DNA of 64,000 nt. Origin: Amphiduros pacificus. Its lineage: Eukaryota > Annelida > Polychaeta > Phyllodocida > Hesionidae. Shown here one piece after another: positions 61,823-64,000 of the stretch (position 1 is the first letter of the stretch; every line of letters begins with the position of its first letter). The translations under genes were made by a program, and so were the position numbers. A model generated the notes under the pieces. It ran no database searches. It was not told the origin of the DNA and saw only the letters and a list, made by a program, of their open reading frames with translations. The stretch is from positions 39,424,225-39,488,224 of the forward strand of contig OX439003.1 in the NCBI GenBank assembly GCA_949316495.1. The letters run 5' to 3'.

Positions 61823-64000
61823 GACATGGGACAGGCATGGAGGGAGTGAGGGGACATGAGACAGGCATGGAGGGAGTGAGGGGGACATGGGACAGGCATG
61901 GAGGGAGTGAGGGAACATGGGGCAGGCATGGAGGGAGTGAGGGGGACATGTGTCAGGCATTGAGGGAGTGAGGGGGACATATGTCAGGCGTAGAGTGACA
62001 TGGGACAGGTATGGAGGGAGTGAGGGGAACATGGGACAGGCATGGAAGGAGTGAGGGGGACAAATGTCAGGCGTAGAGGGAGTGAGGGGGACATGGGACA
62101 GGTATGGAGGGAGTGAGGGGGACATGTGTCAGGCGTAGAGGGAGTGAGGGGGACATGTGTCAGGCGTAGAGGGAGTGAGGGGGACATGGGGCAGGCATGG
62201 AGGGACATGGGACAGGTATGGAGGGAGTGAGGGGAACATGGGACAGGCATGGAGGGAGTGAGGGGAACATGGGACAGGCATTGAGGGAGTGAGAGGGACA
62301 TGTGTCAGGCGTAGAGGGAGTGAGGGAGACATGGGACAGGCATGGAGGGACATGGGACAGGTATGGAGGGAGTGAGGGGAACATGGGACAGGTATGGAGG
62401 GAGTGAGGGGAACATGGGACAGATATGGAGGGAGTGAGGGGAACATGGGACAGATATGGAGGGAGTGAGGGGGACATGAGACAGATATGGAGGGAGTGAG
62501 GGGGACATGGGACAGATATGGAGCGAGTGAGGGGGTGATGGGACAGGTATGGAGGGAGTGAGTGGGACATGAGACAGGTATGGAGGGAGTGAGGGGGACA
62601 TGGGGCAGGCATGGAGGGAGGGAGGGGGAAATAGGGCAGGCATGTAGGGACATGGGACAGGTATGGAGGGAGTGAGGGGAACATGGGACAGGCATGGAGG
62701 GAGTGAGGGGGACATGGGACAGGTATGGAGGGAGTGAAGGGACATGGGACAGGCATGGAGGGAGTGAGAGAACATGGGGCAGGTATGGAGGGAGTGAGGG
62801 GGACATGGGACAGGCATTGAGGGAGTGAGGGGGACATGTGTCAGGCGTAGAGGGAGTGAGGGGGACATGGGGCAGGCATGGAGGGAGTGAGGGGGACATG
62901 GGGCAGGCATGTAGGGACATGGGACAGGTATGGAGGGAGTGAGGGGACCATGAGACAGGCATGGAGGGAGTGAGGGGGACATGGGACAGGTACGGAGGGA
63001 GTGAGGGGGACATGTGTCAGGCGTAGAGGGAGTGAGGGGGACATGTGTCAGGCGTAGAGGGAGTGAGGGGGACATGGGGCAGATATTGAGGGAGTGAATG
63101 GGACATGGGACAGGTATGGAGGGAGTGAGGGGGAAATGGGGCAGGCATGGAGGGAGTGAGGGGAACATAGGGCAGGTATGGAGGGAGTGAAGGGACATGG
63201 GACAGGCATGGAGGGAGTGAGGGGAACATGGGACAGGCATGGAGGGAGTGAGGGGGACATGTGTCAGGTGTAGAGGGAGTGAGGGGTACATGGGGCAGGC
63301 ATGGAGGGACATGGGACAGGTATGGAGGGAGTGAGGGGAACATGGGACAGGCATGGAGGGAGTGAGGGGAACATGGGGCAGGTATGGAGGGAGTGAAGGG
63401 ACATGGGACAGGCATGGAGGGAGTGAGGGGAACATGGGACAGGCATGGAGGGAGTGAGGGGGACATGTGTCAGGTGTAGAGGGAGTGAGGGGTACATGGG
63501 GCAGGCATGGAGGGACATGGGACAGGTATGGAGGGAGTGAGGGGAACATGGGACAGGTATGGAGGGAGTGAGGGGAACATGGGACAGATATGGAGGGAGA
63601 GAGGAGAACATGGGACAGATATGGAGGGAGTGAGGGGGACATGGGACAGATATGGAGGGAGTGAGGGGGACATGGGACAGATATGGAGGGAGTGAGGGGG
63701 ACATGGGACAGGTATGGAGGGAGTGAGGGGAACATGGGACAGGTATGTAGGGAGTGAGGGGGACATGGGGCAGGCATGGAGGGAGTGAGGGGACATGGGA
63801 CAGGCATGGAGGGAGTGAGGGGAACATATGTCAGGTATGGAGGGAGTGAGGGGAACATATGACAGGCATGGAGGGAGTGAGGGGGGCATAGGACAGGCAT
63901 GGAGGGAGTGAGGGGGACATAGGACAGGCATGGAAGGAGTGAGGGGGCATGGGACAGGCATGGAGGGAGTGAGGGGGCATGGGACAGGCATTGAGGGAGT
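61823..64000. repeat. 31-bp G-rich minisatellite, about 70 units, runs off the window
   Basis: The unit is GGGACAGG(C/T)ATGGAGGGAG followed by TGAGGGGGACAT, 31 bp. Shorter units of 20-21 bp that skip AGTGAGGGG occur near 62201, 62346, 62646, 62911, 63305 and 63511. A block starting GTGTCAGGTGTAG repeats at 63261 and 63467. Its 206 bp are units of 31, 21, 31, 31, 30, 31 and 31 bp, so there is a higher-order period. The plus strand is rich in G-runs and the minus strand reads without stops in long frames. Confidence 0.95.

Noticed and set aside
62129-63991. Minus-strand open frames of up to 531 codons, rich in Pro, Ser and His
   Set aside because: They lie wholly in the 31-bp minisatellite, several frames are open at once, and the unit length is not a multiple of three. 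They are by-products of a repeat whose minus strand lacks stops.

Overview
The window looks like nuclear DNA of an invertebrate animal. It is AT-rich, has one gene split by GT-AG introns, and carries tRNA-derived SINEs, many minisatellites and a gene-poor tract of about 50 kb. Several SINE remnants share a tail resembling those I associate with lophotrochozoans, especially molluscs. That placement is a low-confidence inference and no species is named.

Positions 1-11,500 hold the only gene I can support. It is a six-exon plus-strand gene whose 5' end is missing, because its first visible exon starts mid-codon at 796. The exons (796-1416, 2366-2488, 2861-4010, 5051-6051, 8008-8166, 8610-9007) join in one frame to give 1,150 residues ending at a stop at 9005-9007. 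The product is predicted to have a large outer N-terminal domain, five membrane segments, two large outer loops and an acidic tail. The layout resembles prominin and tweety proteins, but I do not recognise the sequence. A poly(A) signal lies at 9106-9111 and a second plausible one at 11486-11491.

From about 11.5 to 61.8 kb I see no convincing gene. The tract holds seven unrelated tandem repeats (units of 13, 16, 20, 30, 31, 34 and about 42 bp). It also holds a pair of apparently identical 471-bp direct repeats around an 894-bp core with a diverged single copy 41 kb away, and five tRNA-like SINE heads all on the minus strand. Two of those heads sit inside an array of about 120-bp monomers. A cluster of short, nearly perfect inverted repeats lies at 28.3-36.5 kb. 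GC-richer, CpG-bearing islands with transcription-factor-like motifs suggest regulatory DNA, perhaps for genes outside the window; this is inference. Two weak coding candidates (12,388-12,677 and 20,872-20,931) are listed with low confidence.

From 61.8 kb to the end the window is a G-rich 31-bp minisatellite of at least 2.1 kb with a 206-bp higher-order period. Its long open frames are by-products of the repeat, not genes.
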